Shown here in pieces: positions 22,591-33,099 of a stretch of DNA of 64,000 nucleotides; the first letter of the stretch is position 1, and every line of letters starts with the position of its first letter. The position numbers and the translations under genes were made by a program. The notes under the pieces are model-generated. The model was not told where the DNA came from. It saw only the letters and a program-made list of their open reading frames with translations, and did no database searches. Origin of the DNA: Streptococcus sp. LPB0220 (GTDB lineage: Bacteria > Bacillota > Bacilli > Lactobacillales > Streptococcaceae); contig NZ_CP044230.1 of assembly GCF_008727815.1 (NCBI RefSeq), positions 666,001 through 730,000 on the forward strand. Reading direction: 5' to 3'.

Positions 22591-25500
22591 ATGGCTTTTG
22601 ATGGATCGATTGAAGCGATTATCGGTGCGGACTTAACCGGGTACGAAAAGGCGATGAGCGACGTCGTGAGTTCGACGCGTAAAGCATTTCAAAACGCGGC
22701 GCAGGAAGCGTCAAAGAGCGCAAATCAGATGATTCGTGAAGTCGGTCAGCTTATGAACCGGCTCGCAAACAGTAACCAAAATATCGGATCCAAGATCGGC
22801 CAAGGTTTGACTGGTGGATTTAAAATCGCCCTCGGAGAGTTACAGCGTATCTCTTCAAACATCGGCGCAAAATTACCCGACCCCATACGGAAAGCATTTA
22901 CTCGCGTTTCGGCTGATATCAAGTCAGTTTTAGGAACGATGAAAAACGACGTTGCCACTCTTGGGGCTGGTATTAACTCGAAAATTAAAAAGGCTTTTGA
23001 CTTTGATATTTCAAGCGCGATTAAATCGCCAAAGAGTGCTTTTGCTGAAATGGCAAACAGCGTCGACTCTATGGCAAGCCGGATCAGCTCCAAAGTCCAT
23101 AGTATAGGATCGGTTTTTACTAATTCGGCAAACAATATGTCCGGATCGTATAAGACGGCCTTTGGTGCGATTGGGGACTCTATGGCACGGCTCGAAGCTC
23201 GGATTCAGTCAACGGCTGGAAACATTACGAGCGCGCTTGGTCAAAAGGTATTGAACCCGATCAACTCTTCGTGGTCCAGTATGTTTTCAAACTTGACCAG
23301 CAAGGCGAACAGCTTCGCGGATCGAGTTCAAAACTCTTTCGGTGGTAAGATCCTTTCTTCCGTCAACAATCTCGCGAGCAACGTAAGCGGACGACTCGGG
23401 AACGCGTTTCAGACGACAGGTCAAAAGGCAGTAGGAGCCTTGACTGGGATTGTAAACCATACAAATCAAGCGGCGAGCGCGTCAACTAACCTAGTGAAGC
23501 AGGTTTTAGGTGTGGCTGCTGCTTATAAACTCTTTGATCTTGGTAAACAAGCAATCAAGAGCACTGTTTCAAAGGCTGCTGAGTTTGAAGCCAAAATGAG
23601 TAACATTAAGGCCGTAACGGGTGAGAGCGCGGAGACGATGAAGAAATTCAACGACGCCGCTATTAAAGCCGGAGCAGATACAGCCTTCAGCGCCGCGGAC
23701 GCCGCGGACGCAATCGGCGAGCTTGCCAAAGCCGGGGTATCGACGAAAGATATCCTAAACGGTGGGCTTACCGCGTCCCTTAACTTGGCCACGGCTGGGG
23801 AATTGGACTTGAAAGAAGCGGCTGAGATCACGTCGACAGCGCTAAACGCGTTTAAACGTGACGGAATGACAGCCACACAAGCGGCAAACCAACTCGCGGG
23901 AGCTGCTAACGCGTCAGCGACAGACGTTCACGAGTTGAAATATGGTCTTTCAATGGTCGCTCCGGTAGCGTCTGGGCTTGGTTTATCGTTCCGCGATACC
24001 ACAAACGCCCTCGCAGTCTTTGCTCAAAACGGACTTAAGGGCTCCGACGCCGGAACGTCTCTTAAAACTATGCTTATGAATCTGCAACCGCAGACGAAAG
24101 CACAAACGAACATGATGAAAGAACTCGGTATCATTACGGCCGACGGCTCGAACCAGTTCTTTACGGCAGAAGGTAAGATCAAGTCATTCGCTGAGATCTC
24201 GCAAGTATTGAAAGATCGACTCGGTGGACTTACCGACGCAGAAAAACAAATGGCCTTGAAAACCATGTTCGGTACCGACGCGGTGCGGGCCGCTACTATC
24301 GCGATGAACGAGGGAGCAGACGGCGCTAACAATATGCAAGCAGCTATTGACAAAGTAAGCGCTGCTCAAGTAGCGGCTGAAAAGCTCAACAACTTAAAAG
24401 GGGCCGTCGAGGCTTTGAGTGGATCTTGGGAAACACTTCAAATCCAAGTCGGAACGGCAGTCCTTCCAGTCCTTACGACGCTCGTCAAATGGATTGACAA
24501 GCTAGTTGATAAAATATCCAACTCGCAAGGGCTACAAAAATTTCTCGACGCTTTAAACTCGTTAAACCCGGCATTAGATCAGTTTTTAAACGGAACTAAA
24601 ATGTCAGACGAGCAAGCGAATAAGTTTAAAAATACTATGCAAGCTGTCCAACCAGCCGTGACAGCCCTCATTGGTGCGTTTGCGTTTGGTCCAGCGGTGC
24701 GCGGACTAACTTCGCTTACTGGTGTTATGGGCATGGTCGCAAGTAAGACGCTGGCCCTTGGATCAGTCGCGTCAAGTGCATTTAGCACGGCCGGAGGCTT
24801 CATTTCGAGCTTCGCTGGTAAGGTCGCAGGTATTCCAGGCGCTCTTGGTGGAGCTGCTTCACAAGGCTTATCTGTCCTTAGTATGATGACAAGCGGGATC
24901 GCGTCCGTGATGGGAATCGCCCTCGCGTCAATCGGTCCGGCTGCTATTTTGGGGCTTGTCCTCGCTGGTCTTGGTCTGATTAACCAACAATTCGGGCAAC
25001 AGATCGATCAGTTGATTACCTTGGTAACGACTAAAGGGCCGATGATTATTCAAAACCTTGTAAACGGGATCACTAGTCAATTACCGAGTCTTATTGCTTC
25101 GGGTGCTGATCTGGTGGCCAAACTCGCGCAAGGTTTTGCGACAATGTTCCCAGTGATCGTTGACGCTGGGGTTCAGTTGATCGGTAGCCTCGTTCAAGGT
25201 GTGGGACAAAATGCAGGATCGTTGATCTCGTCCGCGGTAACTATTATCGGGACTTTGGTTAACAGCTTACTTTCAGCATTGCCACAATTGCTCTCTATTG
25301 GTATGCAGTTACTTCTCAGTATTACGCAAGGGATCTTGCAAAACTTGCCACAGATCCTTACAACAGCGCAACAGATTGTGACGAATTTCATTACAAACAT
25401 TCAAGCGCAATTCCCACAGATCCTCGAGCAAGGTATTCAAATCTTGATGAATATCGTAAATGGTATCGTTCAAGCCTTACCGACAATCATCGAGATCGCG

Positions 25501-27291
25501 ACACAAGTCATTGTCGGGTTTATGCAAACGATCTTGTCAAACTTACCAACGATCTTGCAAGGTGGTATTCAATTAATTGTGACGCTTGTCCAAGGAATCA
25601 TTAGTTCGTTGCCACAGATCGCACAAAGCGCGGTACAGATTATCGGCCAGATGATCCGTGGATTTGCTCAAGCCTTGCCACAACTTCTTATGGCTGGGGT
25701 TCAATTAGTCGTACAGCTCGCACTTGCGATCGTTAAAGGCTTGCCAAATATTGTTTCGGCTGCTTGGGAGATCGTTAAGGGCTTCGGTGAAGCCTTACTT
25801 AATTTCATTCCTAACGCTTTGAAAGCCGTCGCGGACGCTATCGGGAATTTCTTCGGGGGGATCTGGGACTGGATCACTGGTAAGTCGGACGAAGGCGGTA
25901 AGAAAACCGAAGAATCGATCAATAACACAGCGGAACATATCAAGACGAAGAGCTCGGAAACGACGACACAGTTAAGTACCGACGCTTCAACCGCTAGTAC
26001 CAACGTGTCGACGTCTTACGACCAGATGAGCGCGAACACGATCGCGTCAACGTCAAATATGAGCCTTGGCGTTACGGCTAATATGTCTCAAATGTCCACA
26101 AATGCGATGGACAGCACAACTCAGTTGCAACAGACAGCCTCGACTAACTTCGGACAGTTGAATACTAACGGGACTATGAATATGCAACAGCTTGCAGCGA
26201 ACGCGGACGCGTCATTTAACCAGATGAACGCAAACGCACTCGCACAGACTGGCCAGATGAATACAGGCGTAACGACTAATATCGGTCAGTTAAACGCGAA
26301 CGCAAGTAACGAGTTAAACCAATTGATGAATAATGCGAACGCGAGCACGACGGGAGTCAACACGGCTGCAACCACAAACGCGCAACAAGCGAGCGCGAAC
26401 GTTGTAAGCAACTTCCAACAAATGCAAACGGGAGCAACGAATGCTACAAATGCGATGGCGATTAGTGCTCAGACAGATTTTGATAAGATGGCCCAACAGG
26501 CCGAGCAATCAAGCTCTAAAATGTCGCAATCTATCACGACGAATTATCAAAATATGCAAAAGACTGTCACAAGCGCGATGAACGCGACAGCCCAAGCAGT
26601 CCAAGCTGGCCTCAATAAGATCTCGCAGGTGAGCTCTTCAGCCGGTAAGCAGTTGGAAAGCTCGTTTAGATCGACGTTCCAAAGCGTGACAAATAGCGCG
26701 AAAAGCGGTATGCACGCGTTTACTAGCGTCATGCAATCAAGTATGACTCAAGCGGTATCTCTTGCTAGTTCGTCTTGTGAACAGATTTCGGCTTCGTTTA
26801 GTTATCTCCCGGCATTGCTTCAAATGGTCGGATTTAACGCGGGCATGGGTCTATATAACGGGCTTGCTTCGATGGCCGGTTCGTTGTACGATCTCGCCTA
26901 TAGTATCGCTTCAAATATCGCTTCGATCATGAGTTCAGCTCTTGATATTCACTCGCCGTCCCGGGTTATGAAGAAAATCGGGGGCTTCACGGGTGAAGGT
27001 CTTTATATTGGTATGAAAGATTGGGTGTCGGATATAAACGGCATGGCCCGCCAGTATGCCCAAGCGATCACGGATCAAGACTATCAGACCAATAGCGTAT
27101 TGACCACAAGCGCGAGCGTGACAAGTTCGGGCGTTCGTTCGTCCCTTGAGGACTTGAGCGATGAGGTCAAAAATTCGCAACTTTCGAACCAAAAATTCGA
27201 AGTACATAACGAGATTGTGGGAGATAAGATCTACACCACGATAAAGGAAAAAGACGCGAGAGAAAAGGCGCTAGACGCTTATTTCGCGTAA
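22591..27291 (+). CDS. Tape measure protein
   Basis: 1566-residue tail length ruler. The N-terminal ~300 residues are helical; ~310-650 hold the phage tail tape measure core (GADTAFSAADAADAIGEL, AVFAQNGLKGSDAGTSLKTM). ~700-1080 are hydrophobic with repeated units around Q-x-LP-Q-I/L, likely membrane-interacting. ~1100-1300 form an Asn/Thr/Met/Gln-rich repeat region with units such as NMSQMSTNAM. The C-terminus returns to an ordered domain with DIHSPSRVMKKIGGFTGEGL. By the usual ratio of ~1.5 angstrom per residue, the tail should be roughly 230 nm. GGAGGTGGGG precedes the start. Confidence 0.92.
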   Translation: MAFDGSIEAIIGADLTGYEKAMSDVVSSTRKAFQNAAQEASKSANQMIREVGQLMNRLANSNQNIGSKIGQGLTGGFKIALGELQRISSNIGAKLPDPIRKAFTRVSADIKSVLGTMKNDVATLGAGINSKIKKAFDFDISSAIKSPKSAFAEMANSVDSMASRISSKVHSIGSVFTNSANNMSGSYKTAFGAIGDSMARLEARIQSTAGNITSALGQKVLNPINSSWSSMFSNLTSKANSFADRVQNSFGGKILSSVNNLASNVSGRLGNAFQTTGQKAVGALTGIVNHTNQAASASTNLVKQVLGVAAAYKLFDLGKQAIKSTVSKAAEFEAKMSNIKAVTGESAETMKKFNDAAIKAGADTAFSAADAADAIGELAKAGVSTKDILNGGLTASLNLATAGELDLKEAAEITSTALNAFKRDGMTATQAANQLAGAANASATDVHELKYGLSMVAPVASGLGLSFRDTTNALAVFAQNGLKGSDAGTSLKTMLMNLQPQTKAQTNMMKELGIITADGSNQFFTAEGKIKSFAEISQVLKDRLGGLTDAEKQMALKTMFGTDAVRAATIAMNEGADGANNMQAAIDKVSAAQVAAEKLNNLKGAVEALSGSWETLQIQVGTAVLPVLTTLVKWIDKLVDKISNSQGLQKFLDALNSLNPALDQFLNGTKMSDEQANKFKNTMQAVQPAVTALIGAFAFGPAVRGLTSLTGVMGMVASKTLALGSVASSAFSTAGGFISSFAGKVAGIPGALGGAASQGLSVLSMMTSGIASVMGIALASIGPAAILGLVLAGLGLINQQFGQQIDQLITLVTTKGPMIIQNLVNGITSQLPSLIASGADLVAKLAQGFATMFPVIVDAGVQLIGSLVQGVGQNAGSLISSAVTIIGTLVNSLLSALPQLLSIGMQLLLSITQGILQNLPQILTTAQQIVTNFITNIQAQFPQILEQGIQILMNIVNGIVQALPTIIEIATQVIVGFMQTILSNLPTILQGGIQLIVTLVQGIISSLPQIAQSAVQIIGQMIRGFAQALPQLLMAGVQLVVQLALAIVKGLPNIVSAAWEIVKGFGEALLNFIPNALKAVADAIGNFFGGIWDWITGKSDEGGKKTEESINNTAEHIKTKSSETTTQLSTDASTASTNVSTSYDQMSANTIASTSNMSLGVTANMSQMSTNAMDSTTQLQQTASTNFGQLNTNGTMNMQQLAANADASFNQMNANALAQTGQMNTGVTTNIGQLNANASNELNQLMNNANASTTGVNTAATTNAQQASANVVSNFQQMQTGATNATNAMAISAQTDFDKMAQQAEQSSSKMSQSITTNYQNMQKTVTSAMNATAQAVQAGLNKISQVSSSAGKQLESSFRSTFQSVTNSAKSGMHAFTSVMQSSMTQAVSLASSSCEQISASFSYLPALLQMVGFNAGMGLYNGLASMAGSLYDLAYSIASNIASIMSSALDIHSPSRVMKKIGGFTGEGLYIGMKDWVSDINGMARQYAQAITDQDYQTNSVLTTSASVTSSGVRSSLEDLSDEVKNSQLSNQKFEVHNEIVGDKIYTTIKEKDAREKALDAYFA

Positions 27292-27300
27292 GGGGGAACG

Positions 27301-28164
27301 ATGGACTTATTAATTGAAAAAGACGGCCAAAGCCAGAAATTATCTGGCCTTGGCCTTTACAATATCACGGTCGAAGATTCGTCCCCGGCCGTGGAATTAT
27401 CAAGGCGTACCGTTAAGGGGCGCAATGGTTATATTTTCGACGGTCTAACCTATACAGAAAAGAAAATCTCAGTCACAGCTAGGCTTTCAGCGGGCTCTAT
27501 GGAGGACTTTTTAAACAAAAAAGACGAATTGACTCGCTGGGTCTTGGGTGACGATAGCTTTTATATTACAAAGTTGTACCAAAACGTCACTAATATTTAC
27601 GACTTTCAGACTCCGGGCCAAACGACGGGCGATCTAAACCTTGCCCAGTTACCACACAATAACTGGAAATATCGTTATAACGTTGTGGGCGATGGTCAAA
27701 TCGAGTTTGACTTTATCGGCAATTCGGAAGCTGGAATCAAATACAATGTTTCGTTTTCATTCGTGACAGTGGAGCTTCCGTATGGTGAAACGGTCCCACG
27801 GGATCTCGCGCTTTCAGCGAACAGCTTCCCATACAACGGCACGGCCCCGCTCAGTCAGCTAGAAGTCCCGTTCGTCGTGGAGTTGACCGCAAACGCTGAT
27901 AATACTAGTTTTTTTCTTGAGATCGATGGCCGTCGGTTCACTTACCAGCATACAGAAACGCCTTTAAGATCGGGCCAAAAGCTTCTTCTAAAAGGAGTTG
28001 AGACGGCGATCTATCAAGGACCAACGACACAAGATCTAAACGTCAATAACCGGACGAATTACGAGTATTTCGTTATTAGGCCAAAGCCTAACCGTTCGGT
28101 CAATTGGTTTACTAATTTCAAGGGGACTGTTAAGATCCTCGGATTTAAAGAGCTTTATCGCTAG
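27301..28164 (+). CDS. Distal tail protein (Dit)
   Basis: 287-residue Dit of the phage tail family, the hub linking tube and baseplate. N-terminal strand region with SRRTVKGRNGYIFDGLTY and ITVTARLSAG-like (KISVTARLSAG), plus a C-terminal galectin-like part (FLEIDGRRFTYQHTETPL). It starts after AAGGGGG and sits between tape measure and Tal, the conserved order. Confidence 0.88.
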   Translation: MDLLIEKDGQSQKLSGLGLYNITVEDSSPAVELSRRTVKGRNGYIFDGLTYTEKKISVTARLSAGSMEDFLNKKDELTRWVLGDDSFYITKLYQNVTNIYDFQTPGQTTGDLNLAQLPHNNWKYRYNVVGDGQIEFDFIGNSEAGIKYNVSFSFVTVELPYGETVPRDLALSANSFPYNGTAPLSQLEVPFVVELTANADNTSFFLEIDGRRFTYQHTETPLRSGQKLLLKGVETAIYQGPTTQDLNVNNRTNYEYFVIRPKPNRSVNWFTNFKGTVKILGFKELYR

Positions 28165-28179
28165 AGAGGAGGTGGACTA

Positions 28180-31100
28180 TTGATTACTTTTTACGACGAA
28201 ACAGGCAAAGGATACGGAGCCCAAGTCGAGTTGAAAACAAAAAACGCAGTAAATGGCGAGCGATCTATTTCGGGAACGATTGTATCTAATAAGCAAGTTC
28301 TTTCGCGTTTAGATCGTGGGTGGAGCTTTACCTTCGATGGCGAACTTTATAAGATCATTTACGCGAAGCCGAAAGATGAAGGCCAAAATATTTCGCTATC
28401 GTTTGACGCGGTCCACCAATTCTTTTACGATTTCGAGCACTCAAATTGTTATAAAGAGTTTAACGGCTCGAATCGCTTCGAAGTTTATATCGAGGCGATC
28501 TTTAAAGATAGCGGCTATCGGTATGTGATCGAAGCAGAAGCGAAGGCGATCCGAAAGGAGAATTTCGGGAACGCGAGCCGGTTGAAAATGTTTAAAGAGA
28601 TCATTAAAGAAGCTGGTCTCGAATTTTCGGTTACTGGGAAGGTCGTTCGAATTTTGAAAAAAGTCGGGACTGATCTTTCGACAGTTGTCCGAAAAAACTT
28701 CAACATGAACGAGCTCACGATCGAAAAAAATATCGGTGGTTTTATCACTTATAAGAAGGGCTTCGGTGCGTGGAAGGACGAAAAAAACCACGACATGGGC
28801 CGATATACCTCGGAATATGAGAGCCCGCTTGCTCGGATCTATGGCCGGATCGAGGGCGAACCCGTAACAGATGAACGTTACAAAGAAACAGGTAAGCTCT
28901 TAGAACGGCTAAAGAAAGAAGTCGACGAATCCTATTCGATCTCAGTCCAGCTTGACATGGAAGATCTCACGCAAGCAGGATATAAGTACACACGGCCCCG
29001 CGCTGGTGACTATATCATGGCTATTAACGAGACGATTGAGTTCCGTGAAAAGATCCGTATCGTGTCTTACGAGAGCAGCTACGACGTCACAGGCCGGCTA
29101 TTGTCCCACAAGGTGACGTGTAACGATATTGGAACCGTCCAGAAAGCGATCACGTCGGAAGGCTCGATCATGCGAAGCGTGTCCGAGTCTAAAGAGTACG
29201 CTGAAGGGGCTCTTGAGGTAGCTACACGGGCGCTTGTTTCGGCAAACGGTAAGAATACCAACTATTACGGGGCCACAAAGCCCAAGGACGAGCCACGAGG
29301 GACGTTACACGAAGGCGATCTCTTATACTTGACTGTCGGAGAAGAAACGGAACTCTATTATTGGAGTGGGACGGAATGGCTCCCGAAAATTCTCAAAGTT
29401 GACACGTCGAAGATTGAAAAAATAGTCAATGACGCCCAAGTCACAACGAATCAAGCAATCGCACAAGCGAACGCCAAGGCAGAAGAAGCCCTCAAGAAAG
29501 CCGGCACATTGCCAGACACTAGCAAGCTATCTGACCAGATCAAGCAACAGATTTTAAGTAGCCCAGACTTGCAGAATAAGGTAACCGAGGGTGTCAAGAG
29601 CGTTGACGGTGACACGATCTATAGTAAGATCGTTGCAAAACTCTCTAATGATTTCGCCGATAAAAATACGGTAAACGGTCTGCTTAGAGACACCAGCAAC
29701 ATTTACGATAAAGTAGACCAACAAGAATCGTCGATCAGAAAACAAACCCTCGAATTTAACAAGCTAACCGAATCTAACAAAATTTTTGAACGGATCCTTG
29801 GTACGTCCGAAACAGGCGCACCAGATAAACTATCACGGCTTGTTATGTCTAGCGAGATATTCCAGACAGAAGTCGGGAAGTATTCGACCGCGGGTGGCCC
29901 GAATATGCTTCGAAATTCGAGGGCAGACGATGGGCTGAATTATTGGACAGAAGAAAACGGTCGCTTGAGTTTTACGGCTCACGAGTTTTACTTTAATGGA
30001 CAAAAGCGAATGTTTCTGCTTTCAAGCGGTGCAGTCGTAAAAAGCCCACGCTTCCTTGTCAAACGAAATACAAATTATATGCTTAATTTGACAGCGTTCG
30101 ACGCGAATACAAAGTATTTTAGTATTGTATTTAGGAAGCGAAAAAAAGGTTCTACGAGAGATTTCGAGGATTTTCAACTCATTTTTCAAAAAACCGAATC
30201 ACCAGCTTTTGACAGTACACGAGCTATCAAGAAATCATTCAGTTTTAATACTGGGAATTTTGACGAGGGCTACTTGGCGTTCTTTTATGACGGCAACTTT
30301 AGCGGTTGGTCTGGTCTATTTATGACTGAGCTTGATTTATACGAGGGCTCTAGCGATCGCTTATGGCAACCGAGCCCAGACGATAGTCTGGGGCCACTAG
30401 AAGCCGTAAGAACACAAATGAGCCTGCTTGCTGGATCATGGGCAGTTAAAAACCTAAACAGCAACGGTGACGTACTCAACTCAATCAACTTGCTTGCAAA
30501 TGGTACGAACCGAATAGACGGACGGTTGACACATATCACAGGTCAGACCGTGATCGACGAAGCAGTGATCGACGGTGCAGCTATTAAGTCTTTAACCGCT
30601 AATAAGATTTCTGGTGGTGAGGCTGATTTTTCAACGTTTAGGGCGGTAAATTTTGACGCTGGGGCGATTAACACAGGGACTCTTCGTGGTATTAATATTC
30701 GAGGTGTCACACTTGGAAGTATTGACGAGTCGTTTATGATTGATACCCCAAAAAATGAGATTAGATTCGACAATCACACGCTATTAACGTTTTATAACAA
30801 AAACGACGGGACAGTCTCAATGATCGGAAGTGGTGACCGAGCGTCGAATACTAAAGGCTCCGGTCTTTTGATAGGTGTTGATATCGATTCGGCGACAGCG
30901 ACCAGATTGAAGAACCAACAAAACAACCGTGATTTGTGGACGGCACGCACAGGGACAGCCACATCAATTTTAATGGGGACACGGGCAAACGGCCGAGGAG
31001 TGATCGAACAACTCACGACTGGCGAAGTAAGTCTCGGTATCTCCGAAGTCAAAACCTCGACAGCTCCACAGACCTATATCAAGATTGGTGATATCAATAA

Positions 31101-31476
31101 TAGATATTACACTAGTAAAATCTCAATGCTTGCTGATTTCTTGAATGTCGATCTTAACGAACGCTTGATTCTTAATACTAAAGCGATCAAGGGGACGTGG
31201 CAAGGCGATACAGTTATCGAGAGTTACGGTTTGTTCAGTATGGACGTTCGAGAGGGCGTAACAATGAATGGCCACCGAAAAGGGTTCATAAGTACCGAAG
31301 TTGTCGGAGCGAAACAAGTAACCACTGATTCAGTCCGTACTGATAGCATTGATATAACAAAAGATATTACTTTCAAAAATAGGAATTTGGCAACTTCTTT
31401 TAACGCCTTAGTGGATTTCGTCGTCGCCGTCGCAAGACACGCCGGCTGGACCAACATCGGCAATTATAAGATTTAG
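28180..31476 (+). CDS. Tail-tip protein (Tal-like) with C-terminal adhesion region
   Basis: 1098-residue protein. Residues 1 to ~330 are the prophage tail endopeptidase/Tal hub domain (SGTIVSNKQVLSRLDRGW, DIGTVQKAITSEGS). ~420-560 are coiled coil. ~570-700 resemble a carbohydrate-binding-like module (GGPNMLRNSRADDGLNYW). The rest resembles streptococcal tail-fibre C-termini, with LTHITGQTVIDEAVIDGAAI and a closing helix. Start TTG 28180 with GAGGAGGTGG at 28165-28174. It likely contacts the receptor and opens the wall at infection; no lytic catalytic motif is obvious. Confidence 0.85.
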   Translation: MITFYDETGKGYGAQVELKTKNAVNGERSISGTIVSNKQVLSRLDRGWSFTFDGELYKIIYAKPKDEGQNISLSFDAVHQFFYDFEHSNCYKEFNGSNRFEVYIEAIFKDSGYRYVIEAEAKAIRKENFGNASRLKMFKEIIKEAGLEFSVTGKVVRILKKVGTDLSTVVRKNFNMNELTIEKNIGGFITYKKGFGAWKDEKNHDMGRYTSEYESPLARIYGRIEGEPVTDERYKETGKLLERLKKEVDESYSISVQLDMEDLTQAGYKYTRPRAGDYIMAINETIEFREKIRIVSYESSYDVTGRLLSHKVTCNDIGTVQKAITSEGSIMRSVSESKEYAEGALEVATRALVSANGKNTNYYGATKPKDEPRGTLHEGDLLYLTVGEETELYYWSGTEWLPKILKVDTSKIEKIVNDAQVTTNQAIAQANAKAEEALKKAGTLPDTSKLSDQIKQQILSSPDLQNKVTEGVKSVDGDTIYSKIVAKLSNDFADKNTVNGLLRDTSNIYDKVDQQESSIRKQTLEFNKLTESNKIFERILGTSETGAPDKLSRLVMSSEIFQTEVGKYSTAGGPNMLRNSRADDGLNYWTEENGRLSFTAHEFYFNGQKRMFLLSSGAVVKSPRFLVKRNTNYMLNLTAFDANTKYFSIVFRKRKKGSTRDFEDFQLIFQKTESPAFDSTRAIKKSFSFNTGNFDEGYLAFFYDGNFSGWSGLFMTELDLYEGSSDRLWQPSPDDSLGPLEAVRTQMSLLAGSWAVKNLNSNGDVLNSINLLANGTNRIDGRLTHITGQTVIDEAVIDGAAIKSLTANKISGGEADFSTFRAVNFDAGAINTGTLRGINIRGVTLGSIDESFMIDTPKNEIRFDNHTLLTFYNKNDGTVSMIGSGDRASNTKGSGLLIGVDIDSATATRLKNQQNNRDLWTARTGTATSILMGTRANGRGVIEQLTTGEVSLGISEVKTSTAPQTYIKIGDINNRYYTSKISMLADFLNVDLNERLILNTKAIKGTWQGDTVIESYGLFSMDVREGVTMNGHRKGFISTEVVGAKQVTTDSVRTDSIDITKDITFKNRNLATSFNALVDFVVAVARHAGWTNIGNYKI

Positions 31477-31487
31477 AAAGGCAATAG

Positions 31488-31700
31488 ATGAACACAGTAG
31501 ATAAAATCGTAAGCGAACTCTCGCAGACGCTCGCAAACGCGATCGTAGAAGCCTCAAAATACAAGGTCTTATACGAGGAAGTAAGCGAGGAATACAAACG
31601 CGTAAACGAGCTTTTGAGCAAATTTAACGACGTTTTGGATAGCGATAAAGATCTTAAAGATCTTTTTGATGAAGCAGCACAAAAGCTAGAAAAGGAATAA
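31488..31700 (+). CDS. Small coiled-coil phage protein
   Basis: 70-residue acidic helical protein (MNTVDKIVSELSQTLANAI ... DLFDEAAQKLEKE) between tail-tip and DUF1366 genes. GAAAGG precedes the ATG. No recognised family; similar small proteins are frequent here in streptococcal phages. Confidence 0.65.
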   Translation: MNTVDKIVSELSQTLANAIVEASKYKVLYEEVSEEYKRVNELLSKFNDVLDSDKDLKDLFDEAAQKLEKE

Positions 31701-31706
31701 AAAAAC

Positions 31707-32327
31707 ATGGAATTTAAAATCATTAACAAATACTTGCAAGAAGAAGGACGCACCTTCGTTTCAATTCGCCAAGAAGCCCCGTATACAGCTTTCGCCCGTG
31801 TTTTGATTGGTGATCGTACCAACGAATCAGACGAAGTGCTGATCCAAGCTGTACTTGGACAAGTTGCGACCGAATTCAATCCGGCCGAGGGCGTTAAGAA
31901 GTTACAAGAAGACTTACACGTCCAAGCCCAAGAGTACGAAGCTAAACTGGCCAAGAAAGACGAAGAGATCCAAAAGGTAAAAGACGTGGCAGAATGGAGC
32001 GTACTCGCTCGCGTTACTGACGTCGATCGTCCGCTTGATCCTACAGTCTTTAAACGTGGCCTTGAGCTTGTCGACCTTGGTAAAGTTGGGGCAACCTATC
32101 CAGCACAAGCGATCTTCGCAATTGAGGATCCAAACCATACCGAAAAATACAGCGAAGGTAAGCGCGTGATGGTCCAAGTGACTGAACCGTTTACTTACAA
32201 CGGCGAAACGTTGGAACAGCTCGAATCATTGCACCAGAACGGAAAGATCGGTATCTGGAAATGGAGCGAGCCAAAACCAGAAGATCCAAAACCAGCGGGA
32301 GATCTTGAAACTCAACCCGTCCAGTAA
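31707..32327 (+). CDS. DUF1366 phage protein
   Basis: 206-residue protein of the DUF1366 family, common between tail and lysis genes in streptococcal phages. N-terminal KYLQEEGRTFVSIRQEAPYTAF, a central coiled coil (~75-105), a strand-rich middle, and a Pro/Glu-rich C-terminal tail. Function unknown. Confidence 0.78.
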   Translation: MEFKIINKYLQEEGRTFVSIRQEAPYTAFARVLIGDRTNESDEVLIQAVLGQVATEFNPAEGVKKLQEDLHVQAQEYEAKLAKKDEEIQKVKDVAEWSVLARVTDVDRPLDPTVFKRGLELVDLGKVGATYPAQAIFAIEDPNHTEKYSEGKRVMVQVTEPFTYNGETLEQLESLHQNGKIGIWKWSEPKPEDPKPAGDLETQPVQ

Positions 32328-32355
32328 GCTAGTAGCTTGATAGGGGGTGGTGAAA

Positions 32356-32757
32356 TTGGACCTATTGGCACTAGTGGACAAGCTGACTCCCGTTTTAGTC
32401 GTGATTATTCCAAGTTACTTTTCATTCAAGAGCACCAAAACCACTAAAGAAGCTGACAAACGTCTTGAGGGTCTATCTAACAAGATAGACACCCTCGAGA
32501 AGTCAGTCTCAAATGTGGAAGAAATCGGAAAAGATAACAATAAGAATCTGACTATTATCGGGAAAGGCTTACAACGGCTTCAACGCTTTCGATTGCAGGA
32601 GAATTTGAAGAACGCACTCAAACGCGGACACACTAACCAGCATGAGATTGAGGAGCTATCGAAATTATACGAGAGTTACGTCGAATTAGGCGGAAACGGG
32701 GCTATTAAAGTGTTATTTGAGCGCTTTTTGGAATTAGAAATAAAAGAGGATAAATAA
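32356..32757 (+). CDS. Membrane-associated phage protein, possible holin partner
   Basis: 133-residue protein with one N-terminal hydrophobic segment (MDLLALVDKLTPVLVVIIPSY), followed by a coiled coil (DKRLEGLSNKIDTLEKSV) and a helical basic region. I chose TTG 32356 because AGGGGGTGG ends at 32350; GTG codons at 32347 and 32350 lie inside that site. Located directly before an LLH holin, as in streptococcal phages with two holin-type genes. Confidence 0.68.
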   Translation: MDLLALVDKLTPVLVVIIPSYFSFKSTKTTKEADKRLEGLSNKIDTLEKSVSNVEEIGKDNNKNLTIIGKGLQRLQRFRLQENLKNALKRGHTNQHEIEELSKLYESYVELGGNGAIKVLFERFLELEIKEDK

Positions 32758-32758
32758 A

Positions 32759-33088
32759 ATGAATCAAATCACAAGCATTATCACATCATCGGCTATGAGC
32801 ATTTTAGTTGTATTGACTGGGATCGTGGTACAAGCGATCAAAAAATACTTGCTCATGCGCGGAGGCAAGAAAGCGATCGAGATCGTTGAGATCTTGGCTA
32901 AAAACGCAGTAAACGCTACAGAGCAGGTCGCTGATAAATTGGATATTCACGGCAAGGATAAACTCGAGCACGCTAAAACTAGCTTGATCGAGGGTCTTGA
33001 ATCTCAAAATATCCACTTGACGAATCAAGAACTCAATACTTTTATTGAAGCAGCGGTCAAAAAAGCTAACGACGAATGGAAGAAATAG
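32759..33088 (+). CDS. Phage holin, LLH family
   Basis: 109-residue holin that permeabilises the membrane so the endolysin reaches the wall. One transmembrane helix (residues ~11-28) and a long amphipathic tail with LTNQELNTFIEAAVKKANDEW, characteristic of the LL-H holin family. One base separates it from the upstream stop; the endolysin follows 11 bases later. Confidence 0.85.
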   Translation: MNQITSIITSSAMSILVVLTGIVVQAIKKYLLMRGGKKAIEIVEILAKNAVNATEQVADKLDIHGKDKLEHAKTSLIEGLESQNIHLTNQELNTFIEAAVKKANDEWKK

Positions 33089-33099
33089 AGAGGTCAAAC

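Noticed and set aside
26040..26470. Repeat array in the tape measure gene as a CRISPR or satellite
   Set aside because: Degenerate repeats are in frame and encode Asn/Met/Gln-rich units of the tape measure protein.
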